DNA from: Symbiodinium kawagutii
Taxonomy: Eukaryota; Sar; Dinophyceae; Suessiales; Symbiodiniaceae
Length of the DNA stretch: 64,000 nt
Reading direction: 5' to 3'
Assembly: GCA_009767595.1 (NCBI GenBank)
Contig: VSDK01018921.1
Coordinates: 115,733-179,732 of the forward strand
Shown: positions 31,599-42,599 of the stretch, piece by piece
Numbering within the stretch: the stretch's first letter is position 1
Layout of the letters: each line of letters starts with the position of its first letter
The notes under the pieces: generated by a model
Database searches by the model: none
What the model was told of the DNA's origin: nothing
Seen by the model: the letters and a program-made list of their open reading frames with translations, nothing else
Position numbers and translations under genes: made by a program

Positions 31599-31656
31599 CT
31601 TGGCTGTGCCGGGGATGATCAACCCATGGCGCCTCTCGTTCTTTCACCGCCTGTTC
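31599..31656 (-). CDS. Candidate short exon
   Basis: Minus: acceptor CTGTTGCCAG|, donor CCAAG|GTACAC (strong), 58 nt. Peptide EQAVKEREAPWVDHPRHSQ, beginning as charged helix like other minus exons. The F1 pair lies 57 bp beyond the donor. Confidence 0.55.
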
Positions 31657-32104
31657 CTGGCAACAGCAACTCACCAGCAGGAGCCACGAACCAACCACGG
31701 AGCAACGCGTCATCAAGCGTTCTGAATGGTGAGCAGCACTATTCAGAAGCCAGCTGAAACTAACAGCAATGAATACTTAGAAACTCACTATAGACACAAA
31801 TGATTCAGAAACCTAAAAACCTATCAGTTCTAGTCAAGGAACCAGACTCACGCTTACGCAAACATGCAAGTGCAAATAGAGTTACCTATGGACAATGATC
31901 ATGGAACATTAAGAAACCAATCAGTTTCTCCATGAGTTTTCCTTTGTGATTCACTACGAGGACAGTTTTTATCACTGATGTGCAACACGTGCCGAGGTGC
32001 CCCATTGATTTGCTCGCCGTACCGGTACTATAGAAGGTATGGGTCCTAATGTCATCCCAAGAATGGGCAGTTCGTCTCCCAAAGGTGATGGGATTACGCA
32101 GTTC

Positions 32105-32215
32105 ATATGGTGGTTTCTTAATAGCTGGCAGTACCCCTAAAAATGGTTGGTTTTTACTACAAGTGGTTAATGTTGGATGATTTGGGGGGTCCGCTACGTT
32201 GAGAAACACCCATAT
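32105..32215 (+). mobile_element. F2 terminal-inverted-repeat element
   Basis: CATATGGTGGTTTCTTAATA to CTACGTTGAGAAACACCCATAT. Terminal repeats include the CATAT extension. Confidence 0.8.
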
Positions 32216-32361
32216 CTCAAATCGTGCGCTGGCTCTTAAGGGAAATGAAAGGTCATTTCTGGCATGTGAACAGCCATTGTACAGGGCCCGAAAGTGACCC
32301 ACAAGCCAGTAGTGATTGCTCCTTACTACAACAGTAAGTGGTCCTACTTGCTGCACCATTT

Positions 32362-32575
32362 GAGTGATGTTTCAACATAGGGGACCCCTAAATCAGCCAA
32401 TACTAGTCAGCTAAAGTAATAAACCAACCACAACTTTGGGGATCCCCAGCTTGGCTAGGTCGAAACCACCACATAGCAGCTGTTTAGTCATTCTTGTTGT
32501 TGGTTTTCCCCTATTATAAACCATTGTAATCCCATGTTGGGAGGTTCCCAAGCTGGCTTGAGAACCCCCCATTTG
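32362..32575. mobile_element. F2 element plus a second F2 end
   Basis: GATGTTTCAACATAGGGGAC to TTGGCTAGGTCGAAACCACC (32362-32472), then a separate right end GTTCCCAAGCTGGCTTGAGAA (about 32545-32572), which lies 15 bp from the donor of the minus exon at 32590. Confidence 0.6.
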
Positions 32576-32589
32576 GTAGCTTGTTTAAC

Positions 32590-32799
32590 CGAACGGCCAC
32601 ATCCCGCAGGCACCAGCAACTGCTGTCTCTGTCGTAGTTCCCTCTCTCGCTCGTGGCGAGCACGCACCTGACGCGCCGATGGGTGAAGCGCACGGAGAAC
32701 AAGCACATCAGGGCCCGGTGAATGTGGGAGCTGTTGCAGGGTGAAGCTCATGCCTCGATATGCTGGAAGAAGCTGGCGTTGCAGCTGAGAAAGCCAGTA
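32590..32799 (-). CDS. Candidate coiled-coil exon, 70 codons
   Basis: Minus: acceptor GTTCACTCACAG|, donor CGTTCG|GTTAAA, 210 nt, open. Peptide YWLSQLQRQLLPAYRGMSFT, a middle section with PHSPGPDVLVLRALHPS, then ARQVRARHERERELRQRQQL. The C-terminal helix resembles VRAREVRLHQQRERK of the exon at 35710, which hints at repeated units in the protein. No named family. Confidence 0.6.
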
Positions 32800-33414
32800 C
32801 TGTGAGTGAACATCCAATGATTGACCAACGAGTTTTTGGGGACGGTGGGGATTGACTCATACCCTTCTCTATGTTGTCAACAATTGTCAGCAATGTTTTT
32901 TACTGTGTCACTTCAGCCTGTTTCGCACTCTGGTAAGGAAACCAGAGTAATTCTGGGACACCAACTTTGACCAAGTAGACTTGCTGAGTAGCCTTGGCTA
33001 GTCAAGGTATCAGTCTAGGATTTTATGATTCGGAGATGTCCCTTCCCGCAATCTTTTGGGCCCAAGACAAATTGATCATAATTTGCTTGCCATCAGAACT
33101 TGTTGGTTTCTTATGGGTGCAGTCCACTGGAAAAAAACACATGAACAATAGCTAATGCTAACGAACCATCTGGATGGTTTATCCCGAACATTTGGGCGGC
33201 CCCGGTTGCTCCAGCAGAATCACCCAACTGTCACCCCTGCACCCCTGGCGTTAGAACCTATATACTTTTGAACTCAAATGAACCATAAGCGACCCCGCAG
33301 CAGAAGAATGCTTCATCGGTGTGATTGAAGACAAATGTGCCTGTATGGGAGGAGGTTCCTCTATGTTCTCCGTGGATTTTGAAATTGATACACACGCCTT
33401 TAGTAATGCACATG

Positions 33415-33500
33415 ATGTATGTCACAACCCTGTAACCCTGGTTCCCCCATCATAAACCATTGTTTTCCCAATCATTGTTGTTTCATGTTGACCCACAGCC
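33415..33500 (+). mobile_element. Internally deleted F1 element
   Basis: ATGTCACAACCCTGTAACCC...CCATTGTTTTCCCAATC...GTTGACCCACAGCC, 86 bp. About 25 bp of the F1 interior is missing. Confidence 0.6.
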
Positions 33501-33804
33501 ACATGGACTTCTTGTTCCTGTTTTGAGCAACCTGCCTTTTTTCAATGCTGGCCGTGGGATCTGTTACATGCGTGTGTCTGTGTGTGTGTGTGCGCGATTA
33601 ATCTATGTAGCGACATATGTCTTTGCACTTGTGGGTTCGGGTTGATTTGTTAGCTCATAAAGCATTTAATCTCCCTACTTTAAATCAAATACTTAAAATA
33701 GTTAATTAAACCATTTAATCAGTTGTTAAAACCACAAGATCTCCCTACTTCTAATAGTTTGCACAACCGCGGAATCCGTGGAGCGAACATTTCAATCAGA
33801 TCAC

Positions 33805-33889
33805 GTCGTACTCGCGGCCTCGCGAATCTCCAACTCCTTTCTGCCAGCATCCACCAGGCGTTGTTCTTCCGCCTCGCGCATCGGTCGCG
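33805..33889 (-). CDS. Candidate coiled-coil exon
   Basis: Minus: acceptor GATGGCATAAG|, donor GTACGAC|GTGATC, 85 nt. Peptide RPMREAEEQRLVDAGRKELE then IREAAST. Amphipathic charged helix, about 67% G/C third positions. Other minus frames are open but unstructured. Confidence 0.6.
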
Positions 33890-34307
33890 CTTATGCCATC
33901 CTTTGTGGCCCAGTGCGCCCATGGTTTTCTCTGATACTTCAACTGATACAGGTTCGTCCATCCGTGGTACCCAACTGAACCATTTAGCGCATTGTTTCTG
34001 GTGACAAATGCATTTTTCAGGCCATGATTTATCAGTTTCTGAACCATCATGAATCATTGTAAACCGCTTATTCAACATCATGATACCTGTTCCAATGAGA
34101 ACCATGATGAACTAATTACAAGAAGCAGCATTACTCAATGTTCAATGGACACAAACCACCATCAATCAACTATTAGCCGTAACTCATCAACTACCAAACT
34201 AGTTATTCACCACTCATCAACTACCAAACCAGTTATTCACCACCATAAATCAACGATTTCAGCATCAACCTGCTGGTTTTTCACCGCACCCAAGCATCAA
34301 CGCCCAC

Positions 34308-34373
34308 GGATCACGATCGCCTGCTCTTCCAGCTGCTGCTTGAGGTAAACCTGACGGATCCCCAGGCGAAGCT
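34308..34373 (-). CDS. Candidate coiled-coil exon
   Basis: Minus: acceptor CTGGCGCCAG|, donor GATCC|GTGGGC, 66 nt. Peptide LRLGIRQVYLKQQLEEQAIV. About 81% G/C third positions. Shares the pattern of charged helix ending in VIR with the exon at 37914. Confidence 0.6.
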
Positions 34374-34440
34374 CTGGCGCCAGGGCCACATTCGTCGTGC
34401 TGGCTATGGTGGGCTTCTGTGAAAATTCGGGAGCCCCCAA

Positions 34441-34512
34441 AAAAAGTTATGGTTGGTTGGTTGGTTGATTGATTGGTTGGTTGATTCCTATGACTGGTTG
34501 GTTGGTTGATTC
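34441..34512 (+). repeat. GGTT/GATT tetranucleotide repeats
   Basis: GGTTGGTTGGTTGATTGATTGG-type tract ending in two copies of TTGATTCCTATGA. Confidence 0.8.
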
Positions 34513-34750
34513 CTATGATTTTTTTTTCCAGCTTGCTGAGGTCTAGCCTGTAGCTTAGGTTTTTGCTACTGTGGTTTACAATCAGGATGAATGGTTATTC
34601 CTATGAATGGTTGATAAGCTGGATGATTTAGATATTTAGGGGGTCCCCTATTATGGGAATGCACTGATTAGTGATGGTAGAGGGATATGGTTCATGGCTG
34701 ATGAAGCCGGGGATAATAAGCAACAATAGCATGGGATATATCAACTGTAG

Positions 34751-35009
34751 ATGATGGTTTCTCAGAATAGGGGGTGCCCCAAAGTTATGGTTGGATGATT
34801 CCTCTGAATGGTTAATAAAGGATGATCTAGGGGGGTCCCCTAATTATTTTGAGCAACCACCGTATGGCTATGGATCAATTTGTTCGCCAACCAACGGTAG
34901 TGTTTCTTGAGTCCTAAGAGACGCCAAAGTTGTGGCTGGCTTATTACTTCAAATGGTTCATGTAAAGGACGATTTCGCAGTCCTCCAAACTGGCTTGAGA
35001 AACCACCAA
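34751..35009. mobile_element. Two successive F2 elements
   Basis: Copy 1 34751-34862 (ATGGTTTCTCAGAATAGGGG to ATTTTGAGCAACCACC). Copy 2 about 34900-35009 (GTGTTTCTTGAGTCC to AACTGGCTTGAGAAACCACC). Copy 2 ends 8 bp from the donor boundary of the next exon. Confidence 0.65.
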
Positions 35010-35017
35010 ATGCTTAC

Positions 35018-35173
35018 GTCGGGGTCCTCTACCGACAGCCATCGATCCCTGGTCGTCGTTATGCCTATCATCGCTCTGATGTGTTCGCATGGCGCTGCGC
35101 TGAGAGAGGCTACAGCCGTGGATCCCACGGCTGTGCGTAACTCGTTGGTCCAGCCATTGATGGGCGGAAAGCC
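35018..35173 (-). CDS. Candidate internal exon, strong splice sites
   Basis: Minus: acceptor ATTCCAACGCAG|, donor CCCGAC|GTAAGC, 156 nt, phase 0-0. Peptide GFPPINGWTNELRTAVGSTA, VASLSAAPCEHIRAMIGITT, then TRDRWLSVEDPD. The intron begins GTAAGCATTT and then runs directly into an F2 terminal repeat (GGTGGTTTCTCAAGCC). No family recognised. Confidence 0.65.
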
Positions 35174-35709
35174 CTGCGTTGGAATGATGGTTTCATGAGC
35201 GAAGATGAACTGTTGGTGGAAGCTGTCCATCAAGAGCAATGGCTGGTTGATTGCTGATACATCCCCATGAATGTCCGATCACTATTGTCCCATACAAATT
35301 GGGAAATTAGCATACTTGAGAATGGTACCTGTTGGCTAGGTGATTAATGTTCCTGGTCCTTTTTGTGAACTGATCTGTTGGTAATTTAAAATTGTCCAGG
35401 AAAGGCAAGGCAATCAGTCACGCCAGTGGAGGCAACGTTCACTCCATGGAGCCCCCTTCTTTTCAGATCAGCTATGAACAAAATCTTCCAGGTTGACTCC
35501 CGTGCTTCATCACCATGACCACCAGCCCCAATCCTTGCGGAGACTTGTCAAATCAAGGGAGGAGCTCCCTCATGATCACAGAAATTGGGGCTCAAGGATT
35601 TACCTAAGACTCCTGCAAATTGTTAGGATTTCTCCTCCCAGCACCCTCCCAGGAACCACCAGGAACAACTCCTGCTACGTGAGGACTGGGTCCAGCTGGG
35701 CCCCCAGAC

Positions 35710-35754
35710 CTTTCTTTCCCTCTGCTGATGAAGTCTGACTTCGCGAGCCCGAAC
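35710..35754 (-). CDS. Candidate coiled-coil micro-exon
   Basis: Minus: acceptor CGTCCGTTCAG|, donor AGAAAG|GTCTGG, 45 nt. Peptide VRAREVRLHQQRERK, close in character to the helix of the 32590 exon. The frame stays open 130 nt further (WGPSWTQSSRSRSCSWW), so the exon could extend to a donor near 35670. Confidence 0.45.
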
Positions 35755-36141
35755 CTGAACGGACGCCCACTTTGCGGAAGGTTTTTGTGACATAGCAAAC
35801 AACCATCATAATGGTTACAGTCGATGCTGATTGAGAATGGTTAGATGATGGTTATACATTCTGGCAGAATTAATTGTAACGTTTAAGGGTGGTCATCATG
35901 GTCAACAAGTGTGGACGCGGGCAGTCATCATTCAATAATGTTTCTCAATCTACTATTGACCATTGTGGGCGAAACCACTACTTTAACATCTACCAACTAT
36001 CAAGCACTAATTACTACTGCCACCTATGAACGACTACTATTGACCATTGTGTTTTGAGCCATTCACATTGACTTCATCGTACAAGCGTTAGCTTCTTCTT
36101 GCTTAAGCCCTGGCTTCGCACCCGTTGAAAGCCTGGATCAC

Positions 36142-36266
36142 CAAGGCAGTTGCCACCAGACTCGTAGGCCCAAGTAGTTTCCACGACCGTCATCATAGCC
36201 GCGACTGTTCTTGCCCCTCGTTCCACCCAGAAACGATTGGCTAGCCGCCAGCTCTGTTTGTTCTTG
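36142..36266 (-). CDS. Candidate internal exon
   Basis: Minus: acceptor ATGATTAACAG|, donor CTGCCTTG|GTGATC, 125 nt. Peptide QEQTELAASQSFLGGTRGKN then SRGYDDGRGNYLGLRVWWQL. A second frame (NKQSWRLANRFWVERGARTV) is open too and longer, so the frame is not certain. Confidence 0.5.
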
Positions 36267-36568
36267 CTGTTAATCATTTCGTGATCCTCCAATATTGCTT
36301 GACATTGCTACTGTTGGCAACATCATTCCAAGATTTAATTGATATGAACGCTCTGTTGATTTGATAATTTTCCTGCACATGGCGAGTCCTTGGACGATCA
36401 GGTATTGATAGCCGATTGCCAAGTTGACTGAATACCGTGCGTCGTTGTGTTTGGTTGGTCGCAAGTTGTAGCTGTAACACGATACTGAAATGTGTGGCAT
36501 GTAGCTACAGTTATTTGTAGCTCGCTACATCGTGTCACACAATACATGATGCATCTCCTGTTGGCCAC

Positions 36569-36650
36569 AGATGTTCCGCCAAGCAGCAATACTGTCCATG
36601 GTAAATCATCAACGTATGAAGCTGCTCGTTCCACTTTTCGTCGGTTTTGG
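36569..36650 (-). CDS. Candidate internal exon
   Basis: Minus: acceptor ATCATGATTAG|, donor AACATCT|GTGGCC, 82 nt. Peptide KTDEKWNEQLHTLMIYHGQY then CCLAEHL. F1 lies 76 bp upstream of the acceptor. No family recognised. Confidence 0.4.
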
Positions 36651-36726
36651 CTAATCATGATGAACCATTATTGACTACTGGGGGTATAGCCATGATTTTA
36701 CCAGTTATTCGTTGGTTTTGGTATAT

Positions 36727-36841
36727 GGCTGTGGGTCAAAACCCTGTACCCCTGGTTCCCCTATCATTAACCATTGTTTTCCCTATAGTTTTGTTGGTAA
36801 ATCCTCCACTAGTTGGTCGGTTAACTGCTTGACCCATAGCC
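36727..36841 (+). mobile_element. F1 terminal-inverted-repeat element
   Basis: GGCTGTGGGTCAAAACCCTG to GCTTGACCCATAGCC, full core, 115 bp. Confidence 0.85.
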
Positions 36842-37013
36842 AAATCATGATTTACCAAGAGAACGGTAAATTGACTCCTTGGATGTGCAGTTGGAGAGCC
36901 ATGATTAGTTGCACCAGCGGTAGCAGGTCCCCCATAACCTTGGTGAATGTTACCAGGTCCAATCTGTGGACATGGAACATCCAAGTATGACTCCATTGAT
37001 CTTTACCCATTGA

Positions 37014-37119
37014 AATGGCGGTTTCTCAAGCCATAGGGGGCCCCAAAAATAGCTGGTTTATTACTATAAATGACTATTAATGGATGATTTGGGGGTACCC
37101 CTATTTTGAGAAACAGCCA
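37014..37119 (+). mobile_element. F2 terminal-inverted-repeat element
   Basis: AAATGGCGGTTTCTCAAGCC to CTATTTTGAGAAACAGCCAAAT, with GGGGGCCCC and GGGGGTACCCC subterminal blocks. Confidence 0.8.
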
Positions 37120-37154
37120 AATGGATCGATGATAGATGTTGATGATATTGATGG

Positions 37155-37262
37155 TCAAGATATCTGTGCGGATGCACATCCATTGAGTCAATGGGGTCCA
37201 ATCTTTCCAGCCAATGGGTTTCCAATCTTTCCAGCCCCCCTGGGGAGAATCCAGCCTCCACT
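37155..37262 (-). CDS. Candidate exon, frame uncertain
   Basis: Minus: acceptor TCCCTTCAAG|, two open frames: WRLDSPQGGWKDWKPIGWKD and VEAGFSPGGLERLETHWLER. The first contains a 21-bp direct duplication (WKDWKPIG / WKDWTPL; TTTCCAGCCAATGG-type repeat near 37205 and 37225). Donor not resolved. F2 lies about 35 bp downstream. Confidence 0.35.
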
Positions 37263-37869
37263 CTTGAAGGGATTCCCCGAGCAGAAAAAAACTTTTTTGG
37301 GCTCCGAAAAGTTCTTTCTGTGAGTTTTGGCATTCTACAAGTCCGAAAACTAGCCACACTCCGTAAATCTCTTTAAGCAACCTCGTCGCTGACCTCGTTA
37401 ATCTCTCTAAGCAACCTCCACACCTCGGCTGGGGTCGCAGTAAATTGGGCAGAATTGATGATTGATCGAGAATGATTGACCATCAATCATCGACCATCAC
37501 AAGTAAAGATCATTAACCATAGTCAACGATCGCTATCAACACGACCAAAGATCAATCATCTAGGTGTTCATAATCGACCACTGTAAAGATCATTTAACCA
37601 AGGTCTAACCCCTAACAGTTTTAAGGTTGAAAAACCAGTCTCACCAGTCTTTGACCCCGCATTGGAAAATGTATGAATTAACCATCATCCAACCAATATG
37701 TATTTGGGGATTATCAAATCAATACTTAACCAGTGTAAAGATCATTTAACCACTCTTCCACCAGTGTTCAACCGCTTCTCAACCACTTTTCAACTGCCTT
37801 TCAAGCACTCAACAACTTGTTTGTTCAAAAATAGTTGCTTAATAATACTACTACATACAATAGTTGTAT

Positions 37870-37899
37870 TATTAAACAACTAGTAGTAGTTGTTTAATA
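37870..37899. repeat. 30-bp near-perfect palindrome
   Basis: TATTAAACAACTA and its complement TAGTTGTTTAATA around a short GTAG spacer. It lies 14 bp below the 37914 exon donor boundary. Confidence 0.75.
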
Positions 37900-37913
37900 T
37901 AACAGTTCTCAAC

Positions 37914-38030
37914 CATTGCAACCCCAACGAATCGCGAATCACCAACGTGTTTGCCTCGTATTCCTTGCTGCCAATCTCGCCGGCCCTCAGGGCTTGTCGC
38001 TGTGGCGGTGGCGCGCGCGCTTCAGCGCTT
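37914..38030 (-). CDS. Candidate internal exon, helical
   Basis: Minus: acceptor GGCACCCTAG|, donor GCAATG|GTTGAG, 117 nt. Peptide SAEARAPPPQRQALRAGEIG then SKEYEANTLVIRDSLGLQ, about 68% G/C third positions. The two other minus frames stop. A Pro-rich start is followed by charged helix. Confidence 0.6.
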
Positions 38031-38596
38031 CTAGGGTGCCAGGTACATGGTGAGCCCGAGCCGCCGTTATGGGTTGGTTGAGAAGCCATCGAACATCATC
38101 TACGTAAATGGATTCGTACCGCTGGATGGTTCACTGTGAAACTCAAATTGCTATTGTGGTGCAAGATGGGTCCAAACAGCAGGCTCAGCAGTTGTAATAA
38201 GTTGGTGATGATTTTTTATCATCTAACAGGCAATTGCTGTACCTATTTACCACAAGAATCGTCTTTTTGTCCATTCATGTTTGATGGTTGAGTCACATTG
38301 GCTACTATAATATGGTTTATTGGTTTATGGTCATGATTGTTATATCTGACACTGGTCATTCATGCACAATGGTTGATAATGGTGAAAACTGGCGTGCTAG
38401 TATGGCTGATGGGTTTTAACAAATCAACAATACCTGAACCAACCATTCATCACCAAGCATGGCAGCCACCCGAACATTGACAATGTGTTGGTTTGAGGGG
38501 TTGTTAGGGAACAGCGACAGGCACTAACCATTAGACTATGATGGCCACTAATTGTAACACTAGCTGTCACAATTTTCAAGGTGAGGCCGCCAAGAC

Positions 38597-38709
38597 AGCT
38601 AAGTCCGTTAGTTAATTTATAACTACAGTAACTACCAGTTGGGGTAAGTATAACCATGGCTAAATGGTGGTTTTTAAATCAAAATATAGCTAGGGGCCCA
38701 CCTTGCATT
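38597..38709. mobile_element. Degenerate F4 element
   Basis: Right end TAGGGGCCCACCTTGCATTGT. Interior TTATAACTACAGTAACTACC and TTAGTTAATT. Left end GCCGCCAAGACAGCTAAG strongly decayed. Confidence 0.5.
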
Positions 38710-40684
38710 GTATTACTGTAACCATAGCTGACCGCGATTTATGAACCATTCCTTAGAGTTCATTCGAGCGACCACAACAGGAGGCAACGATTGATACTTG
38801 ATTTTCGTGATCAAGGCATGCCAAGGCGAAACAACTAAAGTTTTCTGCCATTCCGCATTTGTTGAAAATCACTTAATTCAATTTTCAGCCTCTATCCCTG
38901 TTGCTATCATAGGGTGTGTCCGTATAGGCCAGAACCATGGAAGGAACTATGTAAGAAACAACGTTGAAAACCATGGAAATATCAGTGATTTGGGGATGGC
39001 ATAAACAGAAAAATATATCTCTAGTTGCATCCAGCATCAAATGTGTAGATTGTACACTCCACCAGATTCATCATCTTCACAGTCAGTCTTCTTCTCTACC
39101 CAACTACAACAAACAATGAATTCAATGAAGGCTATTCTTACGATCATTGAGTTAATTTCATGTTCTGGCTGATTCTGGTACTTACTGTTAGATGCTTCTG
39201 GCACTAATTATGCTGATACTGTTGCTGTTATGTACACTTTCAAGTACACGGTAGATTGAAAACTTGACATGTGGAGTAGTCATCGCGTGTACTGCTGTAT
39301 ACTGTATACATGTATATTCACATATGTTGGTATATACGCACATTTTCTGTTCATCCGACGGGAACTGCAAAACATATCGATCATATCGTTAGAACTGTGC
39401 AATGGAACAAAGACTGTGAAAACCTGGAACCATGGAAGGAAGTATATTACAAGTTATGGAACCTTTACATGATATTACGGTGGTTCGAAGATGGATAAAT
39501 GAAAATTCATACGTGCATGCGCAAAAATACTTGCATTATAGTACATTCACATACACATACATTTTGCACAAATATATATATATATATATAACACACTACA
39601 CAACTTCCATACTTTGACGTGCTAACCTGGCACACAATACTGATTACAAACATAACACTCACTACATTACATGCCATTACATTCTATTACAGTACATCGC
39701 ATTGCTTTTCACAACATGCCATTGCACTATGTGACATTACATCCCATTGCGTTGCGTTGCATTACATTGCATTGCACTACATTACATTGCATTGCCGTAC
39801 ATACATATACATACCGATGCGTTCACTTTCGCGTATGCATGGACATTTTCATATACCTAAACTTACGTGAACACGCATGGTCATACACACGCACATTCAA
39901 CAAAATTGCATACATACACATGCGTTAATTTATTAATTCATCAATTCATTTATTCGTTCGTTCGTTAGTTCGTTCATTCAATCATCAATTGTCCATCCCT
40001 TCATTAATTCAGTCATGTATACATATGATATATAGATATACAGGTATATGACTGCAACACGTGTAACATATGAGCATGCATGCAGTCACATGCATTAGGT
40101 TGATATTTTATTACATGAAATTACATTGCATGGCCTTGCATGATCTTTAATTGCGTTCATAGCTACAATACAGCAACATTGACGCAAACATAGATTAACA
40201 TGCCAGCATACCTAGAAATATACCTTCATGTAGTGACTCACACATACATACAAACACACCTAAACACACCTAAACACACATGCATTCGCATGATAATGGA
40301 CAAGTGAAGACTCCAGCCAATACACATTATTTGGCATAGGTCTTTTTGATGAAGTGTTTCTCTTTAGTCACTGTATCTGTGGATTCTGGTACAACAAAAA
40401 AATGTATGGAATACAGATGATTTAACTCGATTTGTTTTGGGCTGTCCAAATGCCATATAAACTCATTATATGATAAGATTTCAAATTCCAACTGAAGGCC
40501 ACATCGTGTGTGCACAAGAGGCTCTTGTATTTCTCAACCCCCGTTGACTTTGGCTTCAAGAAGGGTTCGACAGTTCCTAGAAACATTTTTGGATACCGAA
40601 ACTGAATTGTAGTGTTATCGTTGTTCCTGCGGTGTAAAATATTAGGCGCTTGGTGCCGTGTGGTCCAGGGCCAGCGTGGGCGAG

Positions 40685-40745
40685 GCTTTCGGAACGGTTA
40701 AGAACGGTTCCGAACGGCTAGGAACGGTTCAGAACGGTTCCTAGT
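40685..40745. repeat. GAACGGTTC repeat cluster
   Basis: Five spaced copies of (G)GAACGGTTC with RGGAAC/AGAAC spacers. The unit is a near-palindrome (GAACGGTTC). A related cluster in the complementary form lies at 41240-41420. Confidence 0.75.
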
Positions 40746-41239
40746 GACGTTGGCGCACCACAAAATTGAGTTGTCGCGCTATCGTCGGTCCTTTGGTGTA
40801 AAGTAGGTAGGTACTTGGTGCAGAGTGGTTCAAAGCTGGACGTTCAGTATGCAAGACTCTTTGGGAAGGAGAACTGGAGTTGCCTTGGCTTGCGGCAGGC
40901 TAGTTGGATTGAGCACACAGAAATCTAGAGTAGTGATTCTGAACTGACTTTTCGAAATCCTTGACCATCAAATGTCACATATTGTCATCTGGAAAGTGAT
41001 ATGATTTATAACTATGACTTCTTTGTTTTTTCGACTACCGTAAAAACAAACAATCGTCAATCATCAAACATTAATACTGGGTTTCTTGATATACTTGGAT
41101 TTTGATTAAACCTATTCAAGATATGTAAACCGATACTATGATTTTTTTGTAAATGTATAAGAGTATATGAATATATATTTATATATATATATAGATCTTA
41201 GCCAATAAATACATGATATAACACATGCTAATCAGGTAT

Positions 41240-41420
41240 TCTACGGAACCGTTCTGAACCGTTCCTGGGTACTGGTAGCTCAACATTTCCGTGGTTCCGG
41301 AACCGTTCTAAATAGTTCTAAATAGTTCCTACGCCGGGAATCGCCGGGAACCGTTCGGAACCGTTCCTGGGAATGGTGACACAATGCTCAGGAACCGTTC
41401 GGAACCGTTCCTGGGTACCA
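41240..41420. repeat. GGAACCGTTCC repeat cluster
   Basis: At least seven copies of GGAACCGTTC(C/T), several as GGAACCGTTCGGAACCGTTC doublets followed by CTGGG. Complementary in form to the 40685 cluster. Confidence 0.75.
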
Positions 41421-41778
41421 AAGAATAAATGCTTCTTTTCCAAATCATTATCATATTTTCTATCAAATGTTTCGTATTGTATGGTGTGTAGAAAATAGAA
41501 TTAAACAATATACAATTTATGACTTCTGTACTGGCTTCAAGTTATAAGTTCTAGATATCACTTGAAGGACTCAAAATTTCAAATTACTTCTAGCTTGCGA
41601 CTTCCAACTTACAAGCATTTGAAATCATTAAGCAATGCAATGGCAAATTTGAACTGTATTTTGTTTTCAGTACATGTTGTTAGTTCTTGTATGTTAAGAT
41701 TGTGCATACAACTGTTTTTGTTTTTCGCATGTTGATTCATTACAGGGTAGCTGTGTCGAAGTCCAAGCCTTGTTTTAA

Positions 41779-41987
41779 AAACATACACGTGGAGCAATGG
41801 CTAGAACTTTCAAGTGTATGGCAAGAAATGCAACATCTGAGCTTCCACAGCTTCCACGTAAGGGATTTGTACTTAAACGCAAATGATCAACGTGGAAGTG
41901 AAAATCCGTTACGTGGAAGCTGGAAGCTTAAATCTTGCATTTCTTACCATATTTGAAAGTTCCAGTTGTTGCTCCATGTGTATGGTG
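41779..41987. repeat. Long imperfect hairpin, about 209 bp
   Basis: Nested complementary blocks. ATACACGTGGAGCAA (41783) pairs with TTGCTCCATGTGTAT (41969). GGCAAGAAATGCAA pairs with TTGCATTTCTTACC. AGCTTCCACGTAAGGGATTT pairs with AAATCCGTTACGTGGAAGCT. The loop is near 41875-41885. No reading frame of note. Confidence 0.75.
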
Positions 41988-42599
41988 TTTGCAAGATTTG
42001 GTATTTCCAGTTTGTTCGAGTTCAAGCACAAAAGGGAAGGCAGCAAACAGAACATACAGGTCCATATTCGGTTTATAAGCTCTTGGAAATGTTGAATTCT
42101 GCCATTGCTCGAGAACTACCACAAAAAATAATGCCTAATTAATCTAACGGAAATATAGTTGTGAAGTGAGTAAATAAGACAATAAACTAAATTGTTTCCA
42201 TGATCATCGCTATAGTTCCTTGCATCTTCCTTACCTAATTCTGTCTTAGACATCAAGCATAACAGAAAGGAAGGTTTTAAGAGGTGCATAGCAAGCAAAA
42301 CATCATATAATACTTGGATATTCTGATATTCGTCATATCGGAGTATATTTCATATTTCATTCTTTGTTATGTCCAACAATTGTGTTTACAATCTAGTATC
42401 AAAATAAATTTGCATTTATATCGTTCAAGTGGGGCTGAAAACTTACATAGAAAGCAAGTGACCGTTATTTCCATAATTCTGTCCATAGTTCTCTCCATAG
42501 TTCTCTCCATAGGTGCTGCCTGTACGTCCCTGAGAACAGAAGGCCTGTCTTATAGAGGCTAGAAATTGAAATAAAAAATCACTATCAAACTAGTTAGAT

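Noticed and set aside
34441-34512. Telomere-like GGTT repeats
   Set aside because: Short, mixed with GATT, internal, and not a known telomere unit.
35493-35738. Plus-strand 81-codon frame
   Set aside because: No splice support. The minus helix VRAREVRLHQQRERK in the same island is more convincing.
39600-39930. Open frames with CITLHCTTLHCIAVH-type repeats
   Set aside because: Translations of CATTACATTGCATT repeats.
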